From assembly GCF_037038585.1 (NCBI RefSeq), contig NC_092521.1, forward strand, positions 70,112,898 through 70,176,897: a stretch of 64,000 nucleotides of DNA, given 5' to 3'. This DNA comes from Patagioenas fasciata. Lineage: Eukaryota > Chordata > Aves > Columbiformes > Columbidae. Under the pieces are notes generated by a model, which was given only the letters and a program-made list of their open reading frames with translations, was not told the origin of the DNA and made no database searches. The position numbers were made by a program, and so were the translations under genes. Positions within the stretch are counted from its first letter, which is position 1. Every line of letters starts with the position of its first letter. Positions 12,201 through 24,900 of this stretch are shown piece by piece.

Positions 12201-15054
12201 CAGGAGCAGCCACACAAGCTGTGGAACAGTTCGCCACGGAGAATCTCTTTGACGAGCACTAGGAGTTTCCTTCCTTCTGCTTTGGACCTCAAGCATACTT
12301 CTCTGTCCCTTTCCCTCCTACCAGTTTTGATCATTTTTGTGGTTCCCTGCAGTTGTCAGAAGTTTGAAACGCTCTCTAGTCCTGTTCCTTCCCCAGAAAA
12401 ACACGTTTTCCCAGCTGTGGCCAGGGGTCTGAACCGTGAAAGGTCTGAGGCTGGCTTAGCTGGCCTGATGAGTGAAATGTCTGTGTCATTGCACAAATGG
12501 TGCAGGTGACCAGTTGTCCTGAGCGTTCCCAGTTGTAAAGCAGACATTAGGGGAACATTGGTAGCGACTGGTAAAATAGTTAATCCAAAGGTTAAATCTC
12601 CTCACTTTAAAATGGCATGGTTTCATATGAGGCAACAAATAGTGTGGGGAGGAGGTTGAGGGAAGGGAGAACATACACATCACTGAATTTGTAGAGCCTT
12701 TGCAAAGTGAAGTCTAAGTACAAATAGTTACTTTTACATTTTGCTAGGAGGATGAAGTCAACAACTGTTAACTGTACATACAGTGTTGCTGGGTTAGTAT
12801 TTTAAATTACTTGAGAAACACTTGGGTTTGTTTTTTTTTTTGTACTTGTGTTCCAATGCAGACTATGGTTAATGTTCTTTTATTCTTTCCACATTAGAAA
12901 TCAAAGAGTTGAAGGGTAATGAAGTGTTTAGAGTGACCATCTGCTCTTCATTTGACTTAGTATTTCCGTTTATTTCTGTGCGTCAATTTAAATATGTCCT
13001 GGACCATTAGCTATATTGTGAAATATTTGTTGAAGTTTCAGATTCAGACTCCACCTACAAAGCATGAAAACTACTAAGAGTTAATTTATATTGTCTGTAT
13101 ATGTTTTTGATCTGTACAAATTCAGGTTATTTCCCTTCCTTGTTGTTATGGAACCACAGATAATTTATCCAAACAAATACCAAATGTTTTTGTTTGTTTG
13201 TTTAGTATACTGACAAACACATTGAATTGAGATGTTACTGTATTTCATGATTTTAATACATGTGGTACAGTTTATGTGATAAAATAGAGACTGGAAATCC
13301 TAACAAAGGATCCAATTTAATGTACACGAAGTACAACAAATAATGCTACACAAATATGTGCAGAGCATACGTCCTTTCTGTTGAAGTACCTGGAATTGTA
13401 TGAACATACAGTATCAAACACACAATTAGAAAAGCAGTATTACAACTGTGAGGTTGTGACCTATAATTAAATTACTGTAGACTGAAACATTATTTCAAAG
13501 GGCAACATACTCAAGAATGAATTATTTTGTGGCTGTTTGAAAATAATGCTTTTCACAGTAGCTCTTCATAGTACTACGGAATTGATTGTATGTGTTATTT
13601 TCATTGGTGTTTTATAAATACATATGACAAAATAAAGGTAAGCTTGAGAGGAATTTTGTAGCTTAGCAGTCTTGACTGGGAAAACACCTGTTTCTTTTTC
13701 TACCTAAGCTGAGACTAAACAGGGAAACCTTTTCCCATTTTTAACTTAAAAGTTTCTTACTGTGTACATTTCACTATGTGACAGTCTTGTAGATTAGATA
13801 TTAGATAATATGCAGTTTCAGTTGGCTGTGTTAAGCTTTAACATTTTCCTAGGCTGTGAACAAATTCTCATTTTAATATCGATGGATAAAATAAACATGC
13901 TAACTGCATCACATCTTTATTTTTTTTGTTGGTGTTAAGTCCAAAGAAAAGGAATTAATGTCCAAACGTTACCTGCTTTAATTGTGCGATTGAAAGTTTA
14001 CAGCTTTTCTGAGAAAAGGAGCAGTTCTATTAAATTTTACCTTATTCTCCATTGTTCCCATCCAGAATTGGTCAAGTGTGTTTTCTCTCAATTAAATAAG
14101 TCTCTTTTGTACCTCGTTAGTGATTCTTGGAGCTGTGATATGGTATGATTTTTAAATTAAGAGCTTAAATTTATGTAAAAAGATCAAACCCAAGAACTTC
14201 AATTTTTATAAGAAGATCTGAAAATGCCAGTAATCTGTACAATTGTTGTGTTGCTTCAGCAGAGATTTGGATCCTCACTCAGTATTGTAGGTTTTGTATT
14301 CAGGGTACTTACTGAGTAGAAATTCTTCCTGAATAATGAACCTTCCATGAGTGCTTGGCTTTGAGAGATGATGAATGATGAGTCTGTTGTCTCTTTGAAT
14401 TAAGCAAATAAGTGAAGAGCGGTGGCATTCTTCAAAATAGGTCGTATCCCTAGGACAGGCAGCACCCTGGAAGTGTAAAGTCCCGTTGCCTTCTCTGATG
14501 TTGTGATCTTTGGATGATGATTATCTGTCTGTGTGAATTCAGAAATCCTGCTGCAGCTCTGTGGAGGGAAGAGCTGATTTAATAGAGCAGCAATATAACT
14601 TGTTTGTTGTGCAGAAGACTTTATTTTCCTCCCTCGTTCTGCTATTCCATTTAGTGAGCTTGATTCAGTTTTTCTTTTTCTTTCCCTGCTGTTCAGCAAT
14701 GAAGAGAGGGTGGCAGAAGGTTTTCTTATTTGTTCCCGACATCTGCTTTCTGTGTTCCCAGCCCTGCTCCATGGCTGCTCCTGAGCCTGTGAGCCTCCCC
14801 TGTGGAGGCCCCATTGGTAGCTGGAGCTCAGCTTACCTGGCTGCACAGTGGCTCCATGTGTGCCCAGTGCTGCACCTTGGAGCTCTGCTCTTCCAGTTCG
14901 TTAGAAGATGTTAATTTTGATGGGTTTTCTTTTTAATGCGGGGACCTGCTTACTAAGATAGCAGAGATTGCTTATTCCTTTTACAGAAGCCGGTGAAGCC
15001 ATTAAATGCCGACTGTAGCACTTCCCTTTTCTACTTTAAGCTGATAGTTTAACT
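6261..15054. other. Intron 1 sequence without recognisable genes
   Basis: Mostly unique AT-rich sequence. The only features I see are a short TA repeat (10381-10391), a G/T-rich stretch (about 11556-11628), a pyrimidine-rich stretch around 11900-12400 and short T runs. The longest frames here (up to 148 codons, 14400-14846 minus) have no recognisable protein content. Distal enhancers could be present, but that needs comparative data. Confidence 0.6.
11556..11628. repeat. G/T-rich low-complexity tract
   Basis: Imperfect GTTT/GGGGTTT units (TTGTTTGTTT, GGGGTTTGTTTG and similar) fill about 70 bp with almost no A or C on the + strand. Confidence 0.85.
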
Positions 15055-15175
15055 CAGGGGTGTCAAACTCATTTTCACCAGGGGCCACATCAGCCTCACA
15101 GTTGCCTTCAAAGGGCCGAATGTAATTTTAGGACTGTATAAATGTAACTTACTCCTAAAATGTAACTACTCCTGG
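15055..15175. mobile_element. hAT-like foldback MITE, left arm only
   Basis: This copy starts with the intact terminus CAGGGGTGTCAAACTCA and runs through the arm GCCACATCAGCCTCACAG and GTTGCCTTCAAAGGGCC to the central ACTGTATAAATGTAACT segment. The right arm is absent; sequence after about 15175 is unrelated. Related to the copies at 2239, 18769 and 63848. Non-coding. Confidence 0.8.
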
Positions 15176-18100
15176 CTTAACCTGTCATCTGCCTGTATAT
15201 CTGCTCTTTCTCCTTTCGCTCCCCTCCTCTCATACAATATTTCGCAGTTGGTTTTTCTCTGTTGGGTGAACAGTTACAAAACTTGTGAAACAGAGAATCA
15301 AACCCTTGTTTTTAGGTGTGAAAATGGAGGGAGCCTTTGCAGCATCAAAATACGTGCTGCACTTTGTTGCAAACAGTAGGCGCTTGGAGAGGAAAATTTG
15401 TTTTAGTTGATGGATTTTGGTAGTTCATGAAAAGGTGTTTAATATATTTTAGGAGGTCAGTTGCACAACATATATTTTTAGAGCGTTCTTAAATTTAGAA
15501 TTGGAAATAAGCTGAGGTTACTCACCACTTTCACTTTTTTCTCTTGAATGCTCTGAGCCATCCCTTCTTTTGTTGATGTTGCTTACAATTGCTTTTTTCC
15601 TGTGTAGCTTGTTAATGCATGACTTGCATTATAAATTTATCCTATAGTAAAACCTTCCTGATGCATCATTTCTGGCTTTAAAAATAAAGGTGTTTACGAA
15701 GTATGGGGAAAATGAAGAGAGAATTCGAGCATTTGTCTGTATACTAGCAAAAAATAGACTGAAGCTGGTGACTGCATTTCTCAGAGGGGAGTAGATTAGA
15801 AAAAATTAGTGCTGTGAAACAAAAACAAGTGGGTTTTGCTGTTGCTGAAACTTGCTGGCAGATATTCTCATTTTCCAGTTTCTGTGCTTGGATTCTGATG
15901 TATTTTCATAGTAAACACCCTGCATATTTTAGTTTATAACTTGGTCATACAGTGTACTTTTTTAAAAAATTCAGCTGTTTTGGCAAAGATTTTGCTTTTA
16001 GAAATATGGCTATGGCCAGGAAAGGGGACCTTGATTTCTTCCCCCTGCATGTTATGGTATTAGGTACTGATAAAAGTATTAATATTTCTTCTAGAATAAT
16101 TTCATCTTTGATAGAAATGTATCATCTGATAACATTTCCAGCATGATCATAATCTGAAAAAATTGTCAGACAAGGCAAAAATGTCATCTTTCATAAACAG
16201 AAAACATTGGTCATCAAAAATCTGTTGCAGAAAGCAGATTTTTTTTTCCCTGTTAAAACTGCCGGTTTCTCAGCATTTGTGTGGTACCAGGAATGGAGAA
16301 CTTTCACAAATGTTTCAGTAAGCTGAGTGCTCAAAGGTTTCTAGGAAGAGAAAAGAGTCTGAAGAACCTCTATGACTTGAGAGTGACTTTCAGGAGCTGT
16401 TGAAAGTGGCAAGCTGAAGTGCGAGTGCTATCTTGAAGGACAGCCCTCAAAACGAGCTTCGTTTATTTTGCTTTCAGGATTCCCAAGACATCCTACTGTT
16501 TACTGAAATAAAAAGTTGTTTCTTAATTTAAGGCAAATTGAGCTTTTAAGTAATGCCAAAATCTTCAGCAGGGCGTTTGGAAAAGCTGTTTCTTGCAAGC
16601 TACAGGGCAAATGAATGGCTAGGTTGCAAGGAAGATAGGGCAATATTTAAGGAGTACAAATTCCTCTTTATTGCATGTGCACTAACCTCAATAACAGGAT
16701 AAGGCTGTCGAGACTAGGGCAGCACTAAATGACTTGCAGGAGCTACCAAATATAGATCCCATGAAAAATCCTAGGCCTGCTAGAGAGAGCAGCTCCCCGA
16801 GCAGTGCCGCCTGCTTTCCTGCAGGAGTTTTGGGTCAGACTCCAAGAGCTGGTATGTATCTGGGAAGAAAGCTTTTCTCTCACTTTCCTTTTGTGAGTCT
16901 TAGAAAACTGCCAACTTTTCATACTGGTTTGTAAAATGGTGCAATAGTCTGTTTGCATTGCAGAGCTAAGACAGGTGAGATGGAGAATGAAGTTGTTCTT
17001 TTGTTTCTGTGGTTTTGTACATACAGTGAAAGCACTCATTGGAAACAAGCAGCCGGTTAGTTGACTGACTCTGGTGCAATGCAAGAGCAGTTTGTGATGC
17101 TGAACAAATGCCCCTGAAGGCAAAATATGAATTCAGTGCAGTTCCAGAGGGACAAGATGTGACTGCTTTGTCTACTTCCAAGACTGTCACCTGCTTTGCT
17201 TCGTGTTCTGTGAAATTCCAAACTTGGATAACCTCTGCCTCTGCACAAATGGTAGTGGAAGTTCCTTGAGACATGAACCAGGGTGGATGCAGGGCAGATG
17301 AGGAACGTGTGCTCTGGAGAATACTTCTGTTTCTGTCCTATATGTGGACATAAACTGCAGTGCTAATGAGCTTGGAGTGGTTTTATAGCTAAAGGATAAG
17401 TTATAAATGCAGAAACGGGCACTATAGTTAGTGCCAGGAGGCAAGCATGAAGCTTTGGTTTCAGAGCTAAATGAATTTATGGTGCTATTCAAAGCAACTT
17501 TTGTATCTCAGAAGCCCTTGTGAGACTGACAGTTCCTGGTGGCAGTAAGGAATGGAATTGATGTTTGAGGTGGCTAGGATTTATGACACACTTTTTCTGC
17601 TTTTGTGCATGAGTAGGTAGGGAGGGAGACAGTTTTCGTATGGCCTGACTAAATGAATACAAACTTATACATATTAATGGGACTTCTTATTTTACAAGCA
17701 ATTATTTTTCAAAGGGAATTGTTAGAATGATTTGCAGAAAATCACTAATATTATTATTGTTGCCTGTTTGTATTTTTTTTCCTTCCTCCCCTATGCCTCT
17801 CCTCTCTCTGAAGCCTTGGCAGTTTTATCACCACTTCAGTAGAACTCCTGCATTTGCCAACTAAGAAAGTTTGTTTTGGGTAAGTGGATAGTAGAGCTTC
17901 CAGCTGTGTCTGTTCCCATTTGTTCCTCCTTTTAACATATTTTCTTAAGGCTGTTATGATGATGTTAAATGGAAGTCAACTGACTGTTTTCCCTAGACAT
18001 CATTTGTACTGTCGCTCTTGAAATTGTATTGGAGAGTTAGTCATATGGTTGCCTAGTAAATGAATAGGTTCTGAACTGTAGTTTTGTTTCAGGTCAGAAA

Positions 18101-18768
18101 AGGATCATTGTGAACACTCAATCTGTTCTCCTTCCCTGATCAGTCCCTATAACTTCTTCTGAGAATGTGTTTTAAACCTGTCACCTTTTAGCATCAGCTC
18201 TCTCATTGGATCTCATTAGTTTGTCTGCTTCTAAGAGTCTTTAATGAGAAGCAGTTACTTATTCAGGTTGTACATGGACTCTTCAGAATAAAAGGTCTTG
18301 TATTGTATCTGCTATTTTTATGGTCCCTGTTATCCCCAGTCTTGGTACCTGAGCAGGCATACAATGAAAAGTCCTGGGACTATGGGGAAACATTGTCCAC
18401 ATGAAGGTATGTGAAACTCTCATGCAAGCCACCTCTTAGTCTTATCTTTGATTGTCTAAATAGATAAAATGAAAAATTATTTACAGATGCATTTCAGACT
18501 TCTAATTATTCTTTGTAGCTCTTTGCTGACTTTTTGCATAGTGTGCAGACATTTGAGCTGGGCACAGCAATGTTGTTAGAATGGTTTGCTGAATGTTACA
18601 TGAAATTGCATTATTCCTTACTTAATGTTCCCTTGTTATGCATTGAAGTCTCATGTTTGCTTTCTTGGCTGCAGTTTTATACTGAGAGCTCATGGTCGAT
18701 TGTTCTTCTGTTGTTACACCAGAGTTCTTAGTGCTGCTGAAATCCAGGACACTGTCTTTGACTTAGTG
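15176..18768. other. Intron 1 sequence, nothing recognisable
   Basis: AT-rich unique-looking sequence. Chance frames up to 126 codons (16743-17123 minus) show no recognisable domain. Confidence 0.55.
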
Positions 18769-18962
18769 CAAGGGTGTCAAACTAATTTGCACTGGGGGCC
18801 ACATCAGCCCGGCAGTTGCCTTCAAAGGGCCAAATATAGGACTGTATAAATGTAACTACTCTTACATATATAGAGACCTAAAATTACATTTGGCCCTTTG
18901 AAGGCAACCGCCGGGCTGATGTGGCCTCTGGTGAAAATGAGTTTGATACCCCTGTCTTAGTG
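18761..18962. repeat. 8-bp target site duplication flanking the MITE
   Basis: ACTTAGTG (18761-18768) and TCTTAGTG (18955-18962) flank the 186-bp palindromic element and match at 7 of 8 bases. An 8-bp duplication is the hallmark of hAT transposition and fixes both ends of the element. Confidence 0.8.
18769..18954. mobile_element. Complete 186-bp hAT-like foldback MITE
   Basis: The element starts CAAGGGTGTCAAACT and ends TTTGATACCCCTG, with two near-identical arms of about 80-85 bp in inverted orientation separated by a short AT-rich loop. The terminus is CAGGGGTGTC-like and the target duplication is 8 bp, so it is assigned to the hAT superfamily. No transposase is encoded, so movement would have needed an autonomous relative. 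Transcribed within intron 1, it would fold into a long hairpin. Both arms carry GCCCGGC and GGGCCAAAT where the other copies have GCCTCGC or GCCTCAC and GGCCGA. Confidence 0.88.
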
Positions 18963-21900
18963 TGAAACTTCTGTTTCTTTGTGTGTGTGTGCTACAGCGT
19001 GTTGATGCAATTCTTTGTCCCCAAGAGATGGAAATCAGTGTGTACAACCAAGGCCTGTTGTCTCTTGCTACCGTGCCAGTTTTGAAGAGTTCAGCAGGAG
19101 CAATTTTATTAGTTCTCTCCCAGGGAATACTGTCTGTTGGTTGACTGTGAGCAGAACACTTCAGGATTGCCCTGACAGTGTTGCTGGCTCTGTTCCCTTT
19201 TTCCCTTCCTGATTTTTTTATTTTTATTTTTTTTAAATCTGCCTGTCTTGGACTACACATATCTATCCTCGGAATGCTTATGCTTGCTTTTGCTGGACTG
19301 TCTCGTAGGCTGTGTTTTGAGAGTACAGGTGTGTCATGGTCAATATGAGTTCAAAGAGTTCTTGGCTTCTTCCCATCCTGGTGCTGCAGGCAGATACCTG
19401 CCTTTTCAGCTGTTTGTGTCACTGTGTTGAAAACCAGGTCAGGGATCAGATCCAGGGATGTTTCACTCTGTAATATGCTTTTGCAGCATTGAATGTCAGA
19501 GATTTGTTAAAGATAAGGCATAAATAAGAGACCAAACATTAGGGAAAAACCTGACAAGCGCACAGGAAATCTTTAAGGCAGAAGTGCTGTAAAAGCTGCT
19601 GTGTTGTTGAGTTGGGCCTTGAGGGTATAAATAATCACTTTAGAAATGGTTTGATTCACGTACTTAGTGCTCTTATAGCTCAGTTGTGTGAGTGCTCCTT
19701 GTCTGCCCCACTACAGTCAGACAGATCAGTATGAACGGGACAAGAAATGCTTAGTTACTGCAGTGGTGTGGTTTAGTGATAGAAATCACGGCAAGTAGCT
19801 CAAGCTTGATCTGTGAGAACTCATCCATGCCAAAGTCAGACATGCTACAGAAACATATTCTAAGCTTCCTTATTGCCCCTATCAAATAAGTGTGCAGTCG
19901 TATGGAGGAAAAGACTTGTTTTATGAGACTTCATTTTCTTGAAACCATCATGAGTTGTACAAATTATGCTGCTATTATTTAATTTATTGCTGACTTGACC
20001 CAGCTGTCTCTAGTTTTTATTTTTGGAACCTAAACAAAGCTGATACTGACATTAGAAATATTCTAGGAGTTTTAGAGAAGGTCACCTTCTTCTGTGTTCC
20101 ATCTGTGGAGTTTGAAATAGAACCAAGGCCAAAAAGATCTTCTGGTGTTCATTCTTTGATGCAGATAATCTTGTGACGGAGTACTTCTACACTCCTTATC
20201 GCTTTGAGGCTGGCTTCAGGTGAGGTGAAAGATGACTATGCTGTTGAAGGAAATGACATTTCATTGAGCAGAGCTTGGATTCCTAACCTGTCATTGATCC
20301 ATAAAATTCAAGTGGTCTCAGTTTAATTGTATATCTTTATTTGTAGATATTCCAGAAATGAGTCTTGCTGCTAGTACAAGTTCAGTAATTCTTGATTGTG
20401 ACTAAAATGGAAAGGTAAGAAATTCAAGCTGAAGTTTCTAGTTCCTCAGTTATGTTTAGTTTAGTCTCTCACTTGGAAATTGAAATGTGGATGAGTTTAA
20501 CTTCATGTTGCGTTTTCCAAACTTACCTTACAAAGTTTAACAATTAAATTATCACATTTATGGAAAGAAACTTTGTTTAAGAACATGATCTAAACCAACA
20601 CTTTTTAAGAAGCAGGTGGAAGATAATTTATGTCTTGAGAGCACAAATGGACAGTTCTGAATCACGCTGAAAAAGTTCCAGTGGAAAATATTCTGTTAGC
20701 TCCAAATCCACAAGATACATTAGAAAGACAGGTTTCAACTAGAATGACAACTATTTTAAACATTTGAATAAACATACTTTTTTTTTTAAGGAGGAAACCA
20801 AGGAAACAAAGTTTTGCTTCGGTATTTACTTTCTCATGACCAACTAGTTGTGCTGTTCTGATGGCTTGTGAAACAAATCCAGTTTTCAAAATGCTTGAGA
20901 AAACAGAGTACATGTGCATTCAGGGAGTTGTGCTGCAACTCAAGGGTGAGGGAGATCACTTTGCCTTCCTGGTTTGGGAAGCTGGAGGGTGAATGCATAC
21001 CGACCGAGAGCTGAGAGGTGCTGGTTTTAGTGTTCATGGGTGAAACTTTCCAATTTTAAAATTGATTTTTTTTTATTATTATTATTTTTTAAGCATCAGG
21101 CATTTACTGCGCCTCTTGTGATGCTCCTAAAGCATCTTTTGGACATGTTTTACTATGTGGGTAGTAAGGTGACAATGTCTGTAATCCTCTTCTGAACAGA
21201 AAGACTTGAGGCTTTGATAAACTGCTGTAGAAAGATTACTGGAGGTTGCTCAAGACATTATTGCCTTCAGCTGTCTTGCTCTGTGACTAAACTAGCAGAG
21301 GAATGTGTGTATGTCTGTATCTTAGCCTGTCTGTTGAATAACCAGATACAAGTTTAAACTGTGAGATATGACACTGCAGTGACTGAGGTAAAAGTGTATG
21401 TTCTGTGTTGTGGAGGAGATGGTGATCTCTAGCAGAGTCATGGGAGCACACACTATGCAGAGAGCACTCAGCTCTTCAGCAGCTGCAGGATGATTGCCAG
21501 TTTGGGCCTCCATCTTAAAACAGAAGAGTCCGCTCCTGTAGCGTGCTTCACCAGGAAAGAGTTGCCAAATCCTTTGCTCTTGTGTTCCCATGAGCTTGCT
21601 GGATTACGTCAGCAGCTCTGGGCATGCCTGTAGTGTGACGGGTGCCACAGGAGTGGAGCACTGTTGTAGTCCTCTGAGGAGTTGGGAGCAGCAGTTGCTT
21701 GTCCTGTCGGGCTTCTTGGTATGACTCTGGACTGCTCTTTCTGCATCCTCAGGATTCCTCTGTAGGGATTTTTGTCTGGGGAGCCCCTGGAAACTGCCGC
21801 AGATGTACTTCAGGAGCAAATTTTGAATTTTATACTGGACAAAATGGGATCTGAAACACTGTCTGCAAGAGAAATGGGGTCTTCATTGAACTGATAAACT

Positions 21901-24900
21901 ACAAAAACATAAGACATAGTCCGTAGATTCAAAGCCTCTTGACTAGCATGCAATTGAGGAAATTGATTTAGCTGTAGTGCTTTTTTATCTGGACTTTGTT
22001 CTAGAAGCAGAATTTCACCTTACACAAATACTGGAAGTTGACTAAAGCTATTGCAGTGTTACAGTACAAAGTTCCTTTTGCTTTGACATTCTTTATTGTA
22101 TTGAAGTGACTGTCTTGTGATAACCTTGTGGGGTGGAAAAGATGAGTTTTCCTTGTGGAACGCTCAGTAAACCTAAATTAAAATGTAGAGCTTTTTACAT
22201 GAAGCTGGCCATGAAGAATTTGGTCAACAGTAGTGCTGAAGCACAGACAAAGCTGATAACTTACTAAAATATTATTCTATCTGTACTACAACTAATCTAG
22301 ATAGGTTCTAGATATTCTAAGTATGTATTAGTGACTTCTTACACACTTGTAATCACAGGAAACCAAACATTTGTCGTGAGTTGTTCAAATTGGTGGATAA
22401 AATTTGGTTTTATGTTCTCCCAACCTGAGCACTTCAGGTTCACAAGGTGGAGGGGTACGAGTTGGGGAGGCAATTCCAAATTAATCAAGTTAAGCCCTCT
22501 GATTGCTTTGAGATTTTTATTAAACATTTCTGCTGATTTTTGGAGGGGGAGGAAACAAAGTCCTCATCTGAATTTGTCTTAAGTTTATGACTTGTCTAAA
22601 CACACAAATTACTAGTTCATTCTGTCAGTGCAAAAGAAATCAAAATAGGCAAAATCTAAATGCAATGCTTCTATCTTGTGCATTATCTAAATTGCTTTAA
22701 TGTACTTTATTTACAACTTTACCAGTCTCCAGAAGGTAGGTGTGTGCTTAGAAATTGGCACACTTCTCTCAAATTGGTTTCACTCTAACTGCTAGGTTCA
22801 GAGTGTGTGGTTCAGATAAACTAGTAGCATGAGGGCTGTCTGCAGTTGTGACAGAGATGACAAATCAGTCCCTTGTGCTATTTATGTGCTTATAACTTTG
22901 TTCATGTATGTGTGTATATGTATATAACCTTGTATGCGGTTTGTTATAACAATGGGTTTAAGGTGGGGAGCTAACTTAACTAAATCTCAGTGTACTTTTT
23001 GGTAGAACTGCACTGGCCCTAGGGGTTGCTAGAACTCTGTAGCTGATGTCCTTCCCTCTAGAAATAAAAGGAAAGCTTTAAATATGAAACTCTGATGCCT
23101 AGTTGGGTGTCCTAGGCCCCAAGTGTAAAAGGTTTATAGTAAATACTTCATGCATTGGGTAACTAGCTACAGAGTATAAAATGGTAAAGTTGGTGCTGCT
23201 TCTAGTATTTTAATTTACCATCTTTACATGCTTTTTCAAGGATAGTCTTGGTCTGGAAAGTGCCATTCCTGTAGCGCTGTGGAGTTGAATGTTGTTAACT
23301 GAATCGTACATTAAGGAATTGGAGGAGAGGAAGAACAATCTCTTCCTTCTATTCCTCATCTCCTTCTGTCTCTAAGCTTATCGTCCTTCAAATTCAACCA
23401 GATATCTCATTCAACCTAGACCTTTTTCTTCATTTTTTTTATTCTTTTAGTGTGTTGTCACAGTAAGTTATGATCAAGATTTTGGCTACTGTCTGAGCCT
23501 TAACTTGCTATCAGCATGGCATGTGTAACCTGAATTCTTAGTGGCTTTGTGTGTAGGTAACAGATTGAAGGGAACTTAATATGCTCAAGAGAATCAATTC
23601 AGATCATGTATTTTCTTAAAGATACCATTTAAATAGAGCTGCTTTTCAGGCTGGTCCAACATTTTTTAGGTGTGGTGTTTGTTTTTTGGGGGTTTGTTTG
23701 TGTTTTGTAGTTTGTTGTTGTTGTTTTGATGGATTTTTGGGGGGTTTTGTTTGTTTGTGGCTATTTATTTATTTCTCATTGATAAGGATGGGGAAGGGCT
23801 ATTACTGGGTTTTATTTTTCTTAGTGTAATCTCTAGTTCGTTGTGTTCCTTAGCAGTATTTAAAAGACAAGCAAGTTCCACTCTTTTGATATGTAAATGT
23901 CTAAGAATCTGCCAACTGATCGCTGCAGCCTTCTCCAAATTTCATGCTGCTGACACAGGAGACAGCTATTTTACTGTGATAATCCTTTCCCATCAGATTC
24001 AGCTGCTTTGGCCAATATATTCATGACTGTGCATTAATGTGACTGGTGCTGTAGCTGGATTTTTGTCTTAATATGGCTCTAGCAGAGCTAATGTGTCTTC
24101 CCCAGTGATTGTCTTTCTTGCACCGGTTCCGTGTGCTTTGTGTTTCATTCTCTGAATTTGAAATACTCTCTGTTCTGGTACGCCAAGCTCACAGCTGCAT
24201 TGTTTTCCAGCCTTGTGGACAGAATGTATACTTGCATAAGTACTGTGGGGGTTGAGTCAGGCGAACAGTACTTAGTTACCTTCTCCCATCTCCAAAAGCC
24301 TACTCTTTTCTCTTGATGCTTTGTGTTGAACTTCATCGTTTGTTACAAATGTTTCAAGGCTAAAACTTGAAACTTTTATGATATCAAGTGTGGTTTTGAT
24401 ACTAGGTGACAGTGTGTGGATGCAGTGTTAACTGCGTGTTGTCTGAACTTCATCTGGGATCTTGTTTTTGAGGAATGTCTCCTTCGAAAACCAAACCTGT
24501 GGAGCAGATTTAGTTTCTGTGGAAGGCATACCTTAAGACTGTCATCTATAAAGCATCGTTTAAGAACAAGGCAGGAGAATGATGCTGCCAACCTGACACT
24601 GCTAATGTAATTTTACACTACATTTTAAGCAAAGTAGGACTGTTGTATTTCTTTTATTAGATGAGGAGAAATGTTTTAAACTGGCTTCTATGGAGACTTG
24701 GCAAATGAAGTATTACCAAAACAGTCAAGGTGTGGAGGCATTATGATGCTCTGAAGTTTGGTACTTTGGCATGCAGAGCTTGTTTAACCTAAGGGAAAAG
24801 ATTTGACAAGCTGTTCTGCTTAGACCTTCTAGTGAACAAGACCATGTCTTTAGGCTCAGTAAGGAAAAAAAAAAAGAAGTCAAAAGGTGGGTTAAACTGG

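Noticed and set aside
11896..12509. Pyrimidine-rich region with frames of 66 and 129 codons, considered as a possible exon
   Set aside because: The translations are dominated by Ser/Phe/Leu/Pro from pyrimidine bias, with no domain or conserved start.
14400..14914. Overlapping 148-codon minus and 117-codon plus frames
   Set aside because: No recognisable family and no exon signals. Frames of this size are expected by chance in 64 kb.
18981..18991. GT repeat beside the MITE, considered as part of the element
   Set aside because: It lies outside the 8-bp target duplication, so it belongs to the flank.
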